In this document: piece by piece, positions 13,301 to 26,600 of the stretch
Numbering within the stretch: position 1 is the stretch's first letter
How the letters are laid out: each line of letters begins with the position of its first letter
DNA from: Neospora caninum Liverpool
Taxonomy: Eukaryota; Apicomplexa; Conoidasida; Eucoccidiorida; Sarcocystidae
Direction of reading: 5' to 3'
Assembly (NCBI RefSeq): GCF_000208865.1
Contig: NC_018394.1
Span: forward strand, 3,475,797 to 3,539,796
DNA: 64,000 nucleotides
Notes under the pieces: generated by a model
Databases searched by the model: none
What the model was told of the DNA's origin: nothing
Seen by the model: only the letters and a program-made list of their open reading frames with translations
Translations under genes and position numbers: made by a program

Positions 13301-16300
13301 GCCTTGCGGGATTAGTGGCGAAAGCGAAGAACGGGAAATCCGCCTTGCGACACTACCGTCTCCATCACCCCACGACGCAGGGCGGGCCATGTTCGCTTCC
13401 GGGAACCACTTTCCTCTTTGTTCGCGAGACAGCGAAACGGGAGATCTTTCTCGCGCTTCTGCCTCTTCCCCGAGTCACGCCGCCCGTGGTCGTCGTTCGC
13501 CTGCCTCGCCGGCGGTCCTCGTGAGGCATCTGCTTGCGTGTGCTCCTGTGTTTGTGTGTATTTCTGTGTGTGTATATGTGAGTGCGTATGTGTATGCATG
13601 CGTATGGATGTGTATGCATGCGTATGGATGTGTATTCACGCGTATGGATGCGTATTCATGCGAATGAATGTGTATGCAAGCATGGGTATCTCTCTTTTAC
13701 TCTCGGTATGTGTCTTGGATCGGCCGGTTCACACTTCCGCGCTCTTGATCGGAAATGCCTCGACGGTTTGCCATCTTTGGACTTTTCGTCTGTTTCTCTC
13801 GGACCCCGACGTGTTTTCTCAGGCTTCCATCTCTTCACGCTCTTTCTCGTCGACCGCCTCCCAACGATGTCGCCGCCTCGCCAAGAGAAGCTCGGAGCCG
13901 TCTTGGCGGCGTTTGTGGGAAACCACCCGCCTCATGTCGCCGCTTCCCTCTCCCTTCTCGCGTCGTCCTTCCTCATTCACATGCATCCAAACGTCGTGCG
14001 CGGCACCGGTCAGCGTTTCCCCTCGGCGCATGCAGTCATCCCTTCTCCGTTTCTGCGCCCCTTTCTGTTCTCCGGGGTCTGTCGCCCGCCGACCTGACGC
14101 GGGGGGATTTTTGCACCTGTAACGTCTGCTCGCCTCCGGTGAACCTCTCTCGCCGCCTTCCATCTCGCTCGGGATCCGCCCCGCCTTTGCTCACTCTTCG
14201 TTCTGCGGCTCTTTCTCTTCCTCACGTGTTTTCTCTCTCCTTCGCACGTTCGCGCTTTCTTCCCTTCACATGTTCTCGCTTTCTCTTCTTCACATGTTCG
14301 CGGTTTCTCTTTCGCAGACGTTCTCGACTGTGTCGCAGAATCTTGCTTTCTGTGGGCACATTGCAGGCAACCTCTGGAGTGGCGTTGATCCTCTCAGCTC
14401 ACCTTCTCGTCGTTTTTCTCTCGCGTTTTCGAACTCGTCCTATGCGTCGCGCATAGTGCACATCTCGCGGACTGCGTCTCTCTTTCTCTCACCGTCTACG
14501 TCTCTGCTCGCTGCGTCTGCGCCGCCGTCCGCCGAGGCGAAAAAGGTGCTGGCCGCCCTGCGCGTCTATCGCCGGAGTCTCGAGCGCATCTCCCAAGAGC
14601 GGGGCGTGCTTGCGTCGCTTCATGCAGCCGATTTGATCAAACTCCTCGACGCGACGCTGCGGCTCAAACAGGTATCCAGTCTGTCGGCAGACGGAAAGGC
14701 GAAACAGCGGCCGAGCGACGCCGCAGGCGACCTGGCAGACCAGGAGATGCTGCGCGTCTTCAACGACATCCTGCACGCCCTGCACAAGGTGAGACAAGTC
14801 ACCACCGTTCAACCGTGCGCGAGTCGAGAAAGGCGGCTCTCTTCATCTTTCCGGTCTTGTGCATCGAGTTAAAAAGCGCCAAATCCAGTTAGGCAGGCAG
14901 CCTGGGTGGGGCTGGATGTGCGGAAACGGCGACGCCCAGACCGTCAGAAGAGGACGCGCCTAGTTGGAGTAGAAGCGGCGTCAGGGATCGTACGGTCTGT
15001 TGGCTCGTTCCGTCGCCTCTGTGTCTCTTCGTGAACACTCTGACCCTCTGAGGCGCCGAACGATCGAGGCACGCAACTGCCATGTAGACGCAGTCTCACC
15101 CCAGTGCGTGTGCAACTCTCCACGAGAAGTTCCACACAGTTCATTCTAGGCCATGTACGAAGGGCGTCTACGCGTTCACACCTAAACCGCGGTGTTTCTG
15201 TTCCTACGACTACGTATATATACCTAAATATCTCGATGTACAAACAGAACGCGGCAGGTGAGCGTGCGTTGCCGTCTTCGTTTTTTGTGGACGTGCTGTC
15301 TCGTGTTTTGTTGTTTTTGTCTGCTCTTCGTGGCTCGGATTCTCGCGCTTTTCCCGCTGCATGCAGAAGGCGGCCGCGTTCACCGTGTCCGACGCTGAGG
15401 CGCTTCTGGGCGTTTTGAACCTTCTGGGTCAGCGCGACGGCTCGGCGAAGAAAGGCGCGAAGCCACAGACGCGCGTTTTGTCTCCACCTGCGACGACGGC
15501 GCTGCTGACGCGCCTCCTGCACATTGCAGCGACCCGCCCGGAGCGCAGGGAGAACCCCCCCGCTTCGGCCGCGCTACGGGCTGCGCAGCTCTTTCCAGAA
15601 CTCGGCGACAGCGTCCAGAGTCCAGCGGAGCGCACCGCGCTGGACGGCGAGGCTCTCCTGCGTGCGAGGCCGCTCTCCTTCAGTCAGTTCCTCGCGGAGA
15701 CATCACGCGACCGTGCCGGCCTTGAGGGCCTCAGCGAGGCGCAAATCAAACAGCTTCGCCTAGCGCTGCAACTCCTCCTGCCTCGACCTCTCGAAGTCTT
15801 CAAGTAAACGCCGGGCATGCGGACACGGACCGACTCAGACACATAGGCACATGTCCACCGCATCTTTCATATCTCAGATTTGCCGCACTATATCTGCATT
15901 TATATGTACTGGTACACCTACATATATATATATATGAGTGCAGGTATACACAGATGTGTATACACAGGTACATGTTTGTGTATTTACAGATGTGTTTATG
16001 GTCACAAGTATGTGCTTATAGATGTACGCGCTTTTCACGTGTGTGAGGGCGGGGATGCCAAGTCCGCGCCTTTCACAGGAGCCGAGGCTGCATCTCTTCT
16101 TCGCTCGCCCCAGCTGCGGGCTTAATAAGGAATGATGGAGCGCAGAAGCGCGGGAAGAAGGGGGGGGGGACGGTGCCCGGTGTACAGGAGGAAAGAGCCA
16201 GGGACCGTTTTGCGATGCGCAGACGCGAAGACATGCAAAGAAGAATGGAGAGGTCGAGCGCGGTCGACACAGCTGTCTTTCGACACAGATGCGCAGCGGT

Positions 16301-17282
16301 GGGAGAGGAGTGACAGCCTACACAGAGGTGGGGAGGGAAATGCGGCGTGTTTTGTCCCGTGCTTCCTCGTCGCGTCTCTTGGCGTCGCGTTCTTGGCGTC
16401 GCGTCGCCTTCGTTCGTGGGGTGTCTCCAAACGGCTTTTTGGTCTGTGTTTCGGGTTTCCCCTCTTTTCCTGCGTCTCGCCCCCTTCACCGAGCTCGCCG
16501 ATGTTGTCTCCGGACTCTCTTCCGCAGAGCGAGTGGTCTCCCTGACGAGGTGCTGGTTCTGCTGCTCTTCGCTGTCGAGGCCACCACCTGGCTCGTGAGC
16601 GAGATCGGCGCTCTCCCCACTTTCCTCTCGCTGTCGACTGCCGCGCCCGCGCTGGGCCTCTCGGGGCGACGCGTCTCGTCCCCTCGCCCTCATCAAGACA
16701 GAGACGAAGGAGACGGGCGCGACGGAGGCGACGACGGCGACGAGAGAGCGGAGGAGATGCAAGGCAGAGAAGCCGCGGCTCTGATGCTGTTTGGGATTAC
16801 CCGACAGACGCTGGCCGGGGCGTTCGGAGCTTGCGGGCTCATGCTGGAAGAAATGCAGGCGAAAGACCGACGGCGAAGTACGAGGCAGACACGGGACGAG
16901 ATGTTCGATCTGGTCGCCTGGCCTCTCACACGTCAGAAGTGTCGTCAGAAGTGTCTTGCGTCGCTTGTTTCTTCTTTCCGCCCTCTTCATACTTCTTCCC
17001 CTTCCCCTTTGGCGCCTCTCGTCACTCTGCTGGTGCCCGGGAGGTTCGCTCGGCCCGCTTCTCGGCCCCGCTCTGTGCACGACGCACGCCTGCCGATGCG
17101 CCTTTCTACGTTCGTCCTTTACCGCATCCTGTCCTTTCCCTGACTTGTCTAGCCATGTATAAACAGACGCATGTATATTTCTAGCGATACGGGTCAATCA
17201 ATCGCTCAATCTCCCGACCTGCGTGTCTATAGATCTTTCAACCTAGCTGCGAACCAGTGGATTTGTCCATCTGACGCGCTCT

Positions 17283-17323
<41 letters not shown>

Positions 17324-17943
17324 CATTACATGTGAGCATCTACGCTCTGTGTGCCTGTCTACGCCTTTGCACCTCTCTCCAGCAGTCGATCTCTCTGTAG
17401 TTCCGTCTGTTGCCGTGCTCTGTCTCTCTTTCTCTCCCGCCTGTTTCTGCGTGTGTCTCGGGCTCTCTCGCCATAAGCATTTGTATGGTGAGGTTCAGAT
17501 GTAGACGTACATGTCTGCGTCCGTGGTTCCTGTCTCGCGCCGGTTTTTGTGGTGTGTATCCATCCCTCGGGCCTCCCACACAAGCGCATGCAGGCGCAGG
17601 ATGCCGCTCAAGTTGTGGTGTCTTTCTCGTCTTGCGCTCTTTGTTTCCAGCTCAGGTTGTAGGTTTGACGTCTCGACTAGCGCGTCTGCTACCCGCGGAC
17701 ATTGCGGCTTCGACCGATCGCCGCCTTCTCACCGAGTCGCTTCTTCGCGCGCTCCCAGCCGACGTCGAAGCGCTGCGCCTTGCATGCGTCGAGTTACTCG
17801 GCCTTCGGGCCATTCGGAGACAGGAGACGCTCTTTGAGAAGAGCCAGCGACGGCGGGAGGAGAGGCGACAGCTCGGGGCGGCGCGCACGGAAACGCCCCA
17901 GACCGAAGAAGAAAGCGAACGCGAAGACAGTACACAACACTAA
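10332..17943 (+). CDS. Unknown protein with organelle-type leader, seven exons
   Basis: Exons that join in phase are 10332-10964, 11933-13274, 13823-13995, 14318-14788, 15367-15803, 16528 to about 16877, and about 17663-17943 (stop TAA). They give about 1228 aa. The ATG sits in a good context (AAAAATGGCC). The N terminus is rich in Arg, Ser and Ala and almost free of acidic residues for 100 residues, with RFYASAQ near residue 140; this resembles a mitochondrial presequence. The remainder alternates Leu/Ala-rich amphipathic stretches with Ser- and Glu-rich low-complexity spacers, which suggests helical repeats as in organellar RNA-binding proteins. I recognised no defined domain. The borders of exons 4 and 6 are least certain: exon 4 may hide a small intron, and exon 6 has competing donors. 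Function is unknown. Confidence 0.65.
11519..11605 (+). repeat. Two-copy direct repeat in intron 1
   Basis: A 23-base segment beginning AGCACACAAAAACG occurs at 11519-11541 and again at 11583-11605, a spacing of 64 bases. The sequence between the copies is partly similar and rich in TA/TG. It lies in the first intron of the unknown organelle-type gene. Confidence 0.8.
13586..13684 (+). repeat. Degenerate GTATG(C/G)ATG minisatellite in intron 2
   Basis: About five units of roughly 20 bases, built from GTATGCATGC and GTATGGATGT, lie in the intron between exons 2 and 3 of the unknown gene. Units differ by single substitutions, so the array is degenerate. Confidence 0.8.
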
Positions 17944-19816
17944 GAAGAAATACGAAGCTGGCGGCACTCGTCACTTGCGGCGACGGCGTACACCTCGCTG
18001 CATGCACACCCAGCTGTATGTATATATAGATAGATATATTACAGGCATGTGTCTGTGGACATCTATAAAAGGATATTCATCTATGTATATATATACATTA
18101 CAGGCATGTGTCTGTGGACATCTATAAAATGATATTCATCCATGTATGTATATATATATATATATATATATGTATATGTAGGATCGAACGAAGGACCGAG
18201 AGCAGCGGGGAGAAAGTGCTGATGATTGGAACGCCTTTGGGCCATTGCTGTTGCGTCGCGGTGGTGCGTCGCGACATGCAAAACGTGAAACCATGCGTCA
18301 CGAAAAACCGCAAGGAACCGTTGAGCCCAATCTGCTGGCAGGTGTGCGGCGAAGGCGCCGCGGAGCATAGAAATTCGTCTATGTTTATACGCGTATATAT
18401 ATGCGCAGTCATATTTGTACGGAAATATACACATCTATGCACATGTTTATATTCAAATAAATAAGTGTGATTTTTTTGTCATCTTTTTCTCGGACACCTA
18501 CTCTGGCGGCCTCTCGATCTCTCTGGGATGACCAGCGGCCATGAGCTCACAACACTTCTATCTTCTTGGAGGTGGAACAAGGGCGAAGATAATCGAGATT
18601 CGGACGGAGAGAGGGCTAGACAGAAAGTAAACAGACTGTCCTGTTTGTATGCATATTTTTGCTCATGCTGGCATCTCACTCCCAATTTGTCACGCAGCTC
18701 CTCATGCAGAAAGGCAGCGAGGCGATTTCACGTTCTCTCTGGGAGAAGACAACGGATACACCAATACACACATACGCATAAGTTAAATATATATATATAT
18801 ATATATATATGCTCATGCTTATACCTATGTACACGTATATATAGGTGTACGGAGTGCGTCTATGGGGCCTTGCTTTCTTGCGGTTTATGGCAGCCCTAAA
18901 CGGCGAATCAGCTTCGATTCCAACACGGCTTTCCGTGGAGTGTGCACAGTCTCCCCGGGGGGGATCAGTCGTCATGTGCAGATTTCCCAGCCCTCAACGC
19001 TAGAAACGAACACGCAGACTTCACGAAAATGCGAACTGTCGCAGAAGGCTGAAATCTCATTTTCCTCTCATTTCCTTTCGGCTGTAGCCGCAGTGCGTCC
19101 ACACACACATATATACATAAATAGTATATATATATATATATATGTGGATGTATTTGCACATGTACGCATACGGGTTTCTTCACATGATTTCCTTTTCTTT
19201 TCGTGTGCCTCTGTAAACAAATGCAGAAGCCAATGCATGTAGACATATGCATTGACAAAAGGAATTCATTCCTCGTTCTGTAGACAGAAATGCACCCGCT
19301 GTGCTGCAGGCGTGTGGGCTCGAGGCGGCGCGACTGGGGGCCGTGAAAGACGAGAACGCTTGGTGAAGGGGAGGAAGGAAGCGAGAAAAAAAACGGCAAG
19401 AGGCTCTAGTTTGCGATCGTCTTCTGCTCTTTCGAGTTCGCGCGCATCCTGCTGTCCAGAGTAATACGCGTGTGAGCCCGAGGCGAGAGTGATCGCTCCG
19501 TCGTCCCGTTAGAGATGCCAAGACTACCGGCCTCCCACATGTGCCTTTCTGATAAGATAAACAACGCCAGGCAGGCGCAACTCCGCGGTGTTCACTACAT
19601 TTGTACGTGGACAACATACACATATATGCCCACATGAATATTCATGCAAAAATGTATAGATGTAGAAGTACGTGCAGTCCTGTACTCATATCTCTACATG
19701 TTTTTACGCAGAGATACACGCATCTGCATTTAGACTCTTTTGTCGCGATCGTATGCCTGTTTATGGAGATGGCTTTATACATACATATATGTATGCGCAT
19801 ATATAGATATATACAT

Positions 19817-19850
<34 letters not shown>

Positions 19851-20644
19851 CGGCTTATTAGAAGAGAAACTTCGGTACCGGAACGGGCCACAGAGTCGTC
19901 GCGAACGGCAAGGCGCGCACAGCTCGCCGCGCGCTCCTTCGCTATCTGCTGGTTTGTTTTCTGTCACTGGTTTCACGGCGAGCGCGGCGGGAGAACAAGA
20001 AAAAACCCGAATCGCGTGAAGAGAGCGACTTGGCAGTGAAGCAAGGGAAAGGAGTTTCGACTTAACGAACGCATAAAAAAGGGTGTTCGTTGGTGCCAAA
20101 GGCGTCCCACCGTTCCATATCCGCGACAAACGAGAGAGACACACGCGGGGCCGACAACTGAGTTTTGTTTCCACAGTTTTCCCGTTAGTTGATTTTCTTG
20201 AGGCGTGTCCGGTGTAAAAAAGGCCTTCATTCCGAAATCCCTGCTATCTTTTCCTGTTGAATCTGTCTTTGTCGCATTTTCAACTAGCGCTCGGCACTCT
20301 CTGCGAGGCGGTCGTAGGCTCTCGGCAGGCGGTTCGCTCGGTTTCCCGTGCAGTCGCGTTCGTCAGGCCAACGTCGTCCAAGTGCAGTTTCGGGCGCTTC
20401 TTGCTTTCTCGCCTTCTTCAGTCCTTCATTCAGTCTCTTTGGTGTGCCTGCCGAGCTTCTTGACGTGGTTATCGCCTGTGAGAGCGCGCCTTCTCTTCTG
20501 CGGCCGTACCCCCCTGGAGACCCAGCGTCTTGCTTTCTCACCTCCGAGCGCTTTCTCCGTTCCACGTCCTTTTTGAGTGTGCGCGCTGCTTGCTGATTTC
20601 TTCTGTTCTTCGGCGTCTCTCTGTCTCGTGTTTCTCGCGCCGCC
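17944..20644. other. Intergenic region upstream of clpB
   Basis: This 2.7 kb separates the stop of the unknown gene from the clpB ATG, both on the plus strand. It contains TA tracts at about 18150, 18790, 19125 and 19805-19850 and a 59-base tandem duplication. The last several hundred bases before the ATG are pyrimidine-rich and probably carry the clpB promoter and 5' UTR. No open frame with protein-like conservation was seen. Confidence 0.6.
18038..18148 (+). repeat. Tandem duplication of about 59 bases
   Basis: A block containing ACAGGCATGTGTCTGTGGAC begins at 18041 and is repeated from 18100. About 50 bases match, with two or three substitutions. It lies 100 bases past the stop codon of the upstream gene, so it may be within the 3' UTR. 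Confidence 0.85.
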
Positions 20645-23600
20645 ATGGATGCCGACGCGTGGACGACTCTGGTCAAGAAGGCGTTCCTCGCCGGCCAGGA
20701 GGTCTGCCGAGAGCGGCGGAATCCTCAGCTGGATCCTCTCCACCTGTTTGAAGCGATGCTTCGCGACAAGCAAAGTTTCGCGAGTCAGGTTCTCTCGCAG
20801 TGCCCCGGCGATTTTGCACAGCTGAAGGAAGATGTCCACCGAGCCGTTCTCAAGTTTCCGCAGCAAAACCCGCCGCCGGACTTCCCCAGTCCAAACCACG
20901 CGCTGATGGCGGTGCTGAGGCACGGCAAGGAAATCCAAAGGCAACTGAGTGCGTCTAACCGGTCGAGGCAAACGGAAGAAACAGAGGCTGCAATCTCCAC
21001 ACGTGCACACTGCCGGGGGTAGATCTGCGGATGCGCAGGTGTATAGAAACATGCGTATCTGTCAGTGCAGGAGGCTGTAGGAGGTTTGCGGAGGATGCGT
21101 AGAGCTTAGCGCACATCGTCACACCACCACGGCTCTTGCCTGAGAGGGTGCTGAAACGAGACCGCGAGCCGAGGAAAAAGCACAGTGCGTCCGAGATTCT
21201 CCTGTTTCGTGGAGAGAACGAGAAAGCAGTGTGTGCGTTTACGGTCTCTGCGGAACGCGCGAAAAGGCAGCCTGCCAACCACGCCGCGCAAAACGAGGCC
21301 GTTTGAGGTAGTGACGGGATGCCTCTCGATCGAACTCCGCTGCACTCTCTTTCGTCATGCCCAAGCGCCGACTCTCCGTCTCCCCAATCACACCCAAACA
21401 CAGTCCCCGCACTCTAGACGCACCCCTCTCTTTCTCTCTTTCTCTCTTGTTCTTGTCCGCTTCTGTCTCTCCGTCTTTCCGCGGCATATGCGTCTGTTGC
21501 TCTGTTCGCGTCGTCTCTGTCGTCTTTTGCAGACGATTCGCTGATGTCGGCGGACAGCTTGTTTCTCGCGCTGGTGCAGGAGAAGAGCATACGCGGCCTT
21601 CTCACCGAAGCGGGGTTCATGATGAAGCAGATCGAGGAGAAGGCGAAGAGCGTGCGCGGGTTGAGGAAGATTTCATCTTCGGACGACGACGCGAACTTTG
21701 AGGCACTGAAAAAGTACGGAACCGACTTCACAGACCTCGCCGAGAAGGGAAAGCTGGACCCGGTGATTGGGCGCGAAGACGAGATCCGACGCGTGATTCG
21801 CATTCTCTGTCGGCGGACGAAGAACAACCCGGTGCTCATCGGCGAGCCGGGAGTGGGCAAAAGCGCGATCGTGGAGGGACTTGCGAGGCGCATCGTCGAG
21901 AACGACGTGCCGAGCAATCTGCGCTGCCGCCTCGTCTCCCTCGACGTTGGCGCCCTGATCTCCGGCGCCAAGTACCGCGGCGAGTTCGAGGAACGGCTGA
22001 CCGCTGTCCTGAAGGAAGTCAAGGACGCAGCCGGGAAGGTGATTCTCTTCATCGACGAAATCCACGTCATCCTGGGAGCCGGGAAAACCGAGGGCGCACT
22101 CGACGCGGCCAACCTCCTCAAACCCATGCTCGCAAGGTGAGAGGAGAGAAGACGCGCGAAGGGAAAGGAAGAAGCGAACGCGAGAAGAAGAAAGGAAATG
22201 GAGGAAGGAAGAGAAAGGCGAGAAGACGGACGCTGAGGAGAAAAACGAAGGAAGAAAGGGAAGAAAGGGAAGAAAGGAAGAAAGGCGGATGACAGAAAAA
22301 CAGAGAAACGGAAGCCAACGAGAAAGGCGGGAAGGAGGCGAGCTGGAAAGAGCGAAAAAAGAGAGACCCGTGGAAGGACGAGAGCGCCTTTTCGCGTGCG
22401 TGAGTTTGGAGGAGGAGCTGAGACGGGGTGGAAGAAAAGGAGACAGTCTGCGAGGAAACCGAGACGCCTCGTGCGTTCTCTCGCTACTGTGTTTCGCGAC
22501 TGACGACCGGTGTGTGTGACTCGTGACCGTCGGTCTTCTCCCGGGAATCTGTCGAGTCCGGTGGGGTCGCCCAAAGCGACGTTGTGAGCGGAGACGTGTC
22601 CAGAACGTCCGAACGCGCGTGGCCTTTGTTGTCGGCCGGGACTTTCCCGTCTTCCCTTCAGAGGCGAGCTGCGCTGCATCGGCGCCACGACGCTCGATGA
22701 GTACCGGAAACACGTGGAGAAGGACGCGGCGTTCGAGCGACGATTTCAACAAGTCCACGTCCGGGAACCTTCGGTCCAGGCCACCATTTCCATTCTGCGT
22801 GGCCTAAAAGATCGCTACGCATCCCACCACGGAGTTCGGATTCTTGACTCCGCTCTCGTTGAAGCCGCTCAACTCGCTGTGAGTCGAGAAAACGGGGCAG
22901 ACGCACACGCGAGGAGGGCGCACGCGTCGGCCCGCACTCGCACTGCACATGCCGAACGCCGCTACTGCCTCGCTAAACGACCGCATGCGAATGTTTGTAG
23001 ATACCGATGCGTTCCAGGGGTGGGTAGCGCTGGCATCTGGACGGGTATCCGCGTGGACGGACACTGTGAATGCAAAAACGCACACGTTCTTTTGGACCTC
23101 GCTCCAAGCAGATGTTGCAAGGCGTGTGCGCGTTCGACGCCAGTTTCTTGCTGTATGCATTCGTCTACGCGCTATATATCGGTACAGCGAAGTGTGAGCG
23201 TATACATAGCTAGCTGTGCATCTGCCTCTCTGTGTTTCCGGCTACCTCTGTCTCAAATCCTGACCCTTGGTCAACCTGCCTTGGCGTCTGTCGGTCTATC
23301 TCTCGCTCTCTCTGCGTAGTGTCCATCTGTTGGTATCCACCCTGAAGCGCTCTCTCTGTCTCCCTGTCTACCGGTATCTCCCCCAGTCTCCCTTTCTCTC
23401 TATCAACAGGTATCTCTGCGTGCCTGCCTCGCCATCTAAGCGCCCTACTAGTGAATTCCGACACTTCGTGCATCCCCTTCTCTCCGCCTATCATTGTAGC
23501 TTCTTTTCCAATCGATCTGTCGTTCGGTGTACGTCTCTCTCTGTTTGTGTCTGGGTCTGTCTCTGTATTCACCGATATATATATATATATATATATATAC

Positions 23601-26600
23601 ATACGGATTGATCGATAGATAGATAGGTAGATAGATAGGTAGATAGGTAGATATACAGATGGATATATAGTTGCACGTGGAAGTGCACATCGCTGCATGG
23701 GGAGATCGTGTGGAAATCGCCGTTTTGGCGTGTGTTGACTGTATGCACGTCAGGACCGTTACATCACAGCTCGGTTTCTGCCCGACAAAGCCATTGACCT
23801 GATGGACGAAGCGTGCGCGATCGCGCGAGTGCAAGTCGACAGCAAACCCGAGGCTGTGGACGTGCTGGAGCGGCAAAAAGTGCAGCTTGGTAAGATCCGA
23901 AGAGCGCATGCGCGCTTGCCGTCGCCACCGGCAGAACCGCCCGAAGCTCGAAAGGTTTTTGCGGTGTAGAAGGCAGCCCTCAGCTGTCGGAGCGGAGCAC
24001 CTCCGCGTTCGCCTATCCCCGCGTTCGACCTTGTCGCAAGCACATCATACTGAAATCAAACTTCCAGTTGTTGTGTTTACCCGGATCCTCATGCGCTCAT
24101 GCAAATATGTACTTACGCACCAATTATTTCCGTGTACGTAGCTGTGTATGTCTGACGAATGCGTCGATCTGAAGCGAATCTGCGCGTCACTTTCTCTCCC
24201 TCTGTAGTTGCGGGGTCCGACTTTTTGCTTTGGAGGAGAGGGTGACCGCCTGGCTGTCAGCTGCCTCTCGCCACCGCGAGAAAAGCCCTCGCGATCTGTT
24301 GACGCACGCCGATTCCAAGCCCACAAGCATGCCGGCGCCCTTGGATGTACACATTTACGTCTCCCTCCCTTTCTATCTCTCTCTATGTAAGCCTTCGAAC
24401 GCCCCGCTGTTCGTATAGCCTGTGTGCATGCGTTTCGCGTTGCGTGCGGGGCGAGCGATCTTTTTCTGCAGAAGTGGAGGTTCTTGCGCTGGAGAAGGAG
24501 AAGGATCCTGCCTCTCAGAAGCGCCTGGCGGAGGTCCGGCAGCACCTGGGCGAGATCGCCGACGCGTTGCGTCCGCTGTATCTACAGTACCAGCAAGAGA
24601 AAGGCCGAATCGACGAGCTCGGGAAGCTGGCTCAGAAGCAAGACGAACTGAAGGCGAAGATCGACCGGGCCCAGAGAGTCGGCGATCTCGACCTCGTAGC
24701 CGAGCTCCGCTTCGACGCCCTCCCCGGCGTGGAGGCGCGATTCAAAAAGCTGCAGGCGGAGCAGGAGGAGTACGAACGAACCCACAAACCGTTGCTTACC
24801 GAGGTAGGGCGCGCGCTTCCAGGCTCCGGCTGCGCGGCGTGGCGAGCAAAAAACGCAGAGGAACGTGCTGCGGGCGGCGCGGGAACTTAGAGACCACGCT
24901 TTGGGGGATGCATGCACGCAGGCCTGCGAGAGAGTGAACAGACTGAACACCATGTGTGACAAAGATAATCAGGGTAACCTGGGGGAAGCCTTAGCATAAC
25001 TCCCAGGGACACAAAAATAGGTAAGACACTTGGGCCTCGTTCGCGCGCGCCTCCGTGTTTCTGGTCTGGGTTTGCGGCGCGGCCCGCTGCGCCCGACGCC
25101 CGCACTCGCGTGGACAGCGCGGCCCGGGAGACGCGGGAGCATCTCACCTGTCCTCCGCGCACCACTGGGAAAGAGAGAGAATGGGAGTGTGAGACACGGA
25201 GACAGAGAGCGAGAGAGAGGCGGCGAGTCAGAGAGAATTCGAACGCGCGGGCACACAGAGGAGAGATTCGCTCAATGGTACGTGGTGTCTCGGGTGTAGG
25301 TCGTAGGTCCAGAGCAAATCGCAGATGTCGTCCAGCGCTGGACCAACATTCCCGTCCACAAGTTGACGCAGACGGAAACCGAGCGTTTGCTGGCCTTCGG
25401 GAAGACCCTAGCCGAGCAAGTGATCGGCCAGCCGCAAGCTGTGGAGGCAGTGTCGCAGGCGATTCTGCGATCCGCCGCTGGACTCTCGAAACGCAATAAG
25501 CCGATCGGCAGCTTTCTCTTCCTCGGCCCGGTACGCGAAGCCGAACGAAAAGAGCGCAGATGCATGCTCAACAACCTGAACGCCCCTCGGCCCTGCTTGG
25601 CCTCGCGCAGATACCCGAACCGTCCAAGCAAAAGAACGTGTACCCTTGGCCGCAATAGGTGCATAGCGATATACAGATATCAACATAGAAGCCTGTCTAA
25701 ATAGAAGGATGCATCGATAGAGAGAACCATGTAATCGTGTGTACGCGTTTTCGCACCTCGGTGGTGTTCGCGGTTTACCTAGCCGGGGGCGGTCTACGGG
25801 TCTACGCGTGCGCTTGGGAAGCGGAGCAGCCGGGACGCATGTCGCTCCAGTCTTGTACATGCTCCTCTGGACCCACACACGCACACACACAGGCACAGAC
25901 ACACGCACACACACAGGCACACACACACACAGACACACATGCGCCTCCACCCATACAAACATACAAGCAAGTCCACATTCATATATATATATATATGTTT
26001 GGCTGTAGGAAAGCGCTGCCCGAGGTAGTCTGGGCGGATGTCTCTGGCCCTGTTAAAGTCGCGAAATCTGTCCACGTATGTCTGTACTGAATCGAAGCGC
26101 TGTCTCCTTCCATTTGTGTGGGGCGCGTGTCCGTGTCCCCTCCTGGACTTGGGCCCTCGTTTGTCCTGCTGGTGCGCGTGCGGCCTCGTCAGACTGGCGT
26201 GGGGAAGACTGAGCTGTGCAAGCGCGTCGCGGAGTCTCTGTTCGACACGAAAGAGCGCCTTGTACGCTTCGACATGAGCGAGTACATGGAGCAGCACTCG
26301 GTTTCGCGGCTCATTGGCGCGCCACCCGGCTACGTGGGGCACGACGAAGGCGGCCAGCTTACTGAGGAGATTCGCCGCAACCCCTACAGCGTGGTGCTGT
26401 TTGACGAAGTGGAGAAAGCCCACTCTCAGGTAGGCCACCGCGCTTAAAGTTGCCTTTAGCTTCATGTGTTAATGACGGATGCTCAATGTCTCGACGCACT
26501 TCGCAGTGTCGAGCACGCGCCTCGGTCTCTCCAGCTTCTGCCGAGGTGTCGGAGCCTACAGCGCCAACCCACGTCGTGCCTGGAGTCGTCCCCAGCGCTG

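Noticed and set aside
19860..19874. Heat-shock-element-like AGAAGAGAAACTTCG upstream of clpB
   Set aside because: Only three pentamers in a non-alternating order, nearly 800 bases before the ATG, and apicomplexans lack a clear HSF; probably chance.
21414..22758. Minus-strand open frames of 361-424 codons across clpB exon 2 and intron 2
   Set aside because: They are antisense to the conserved AAA-1 exon and run into simple sequence in the intron.
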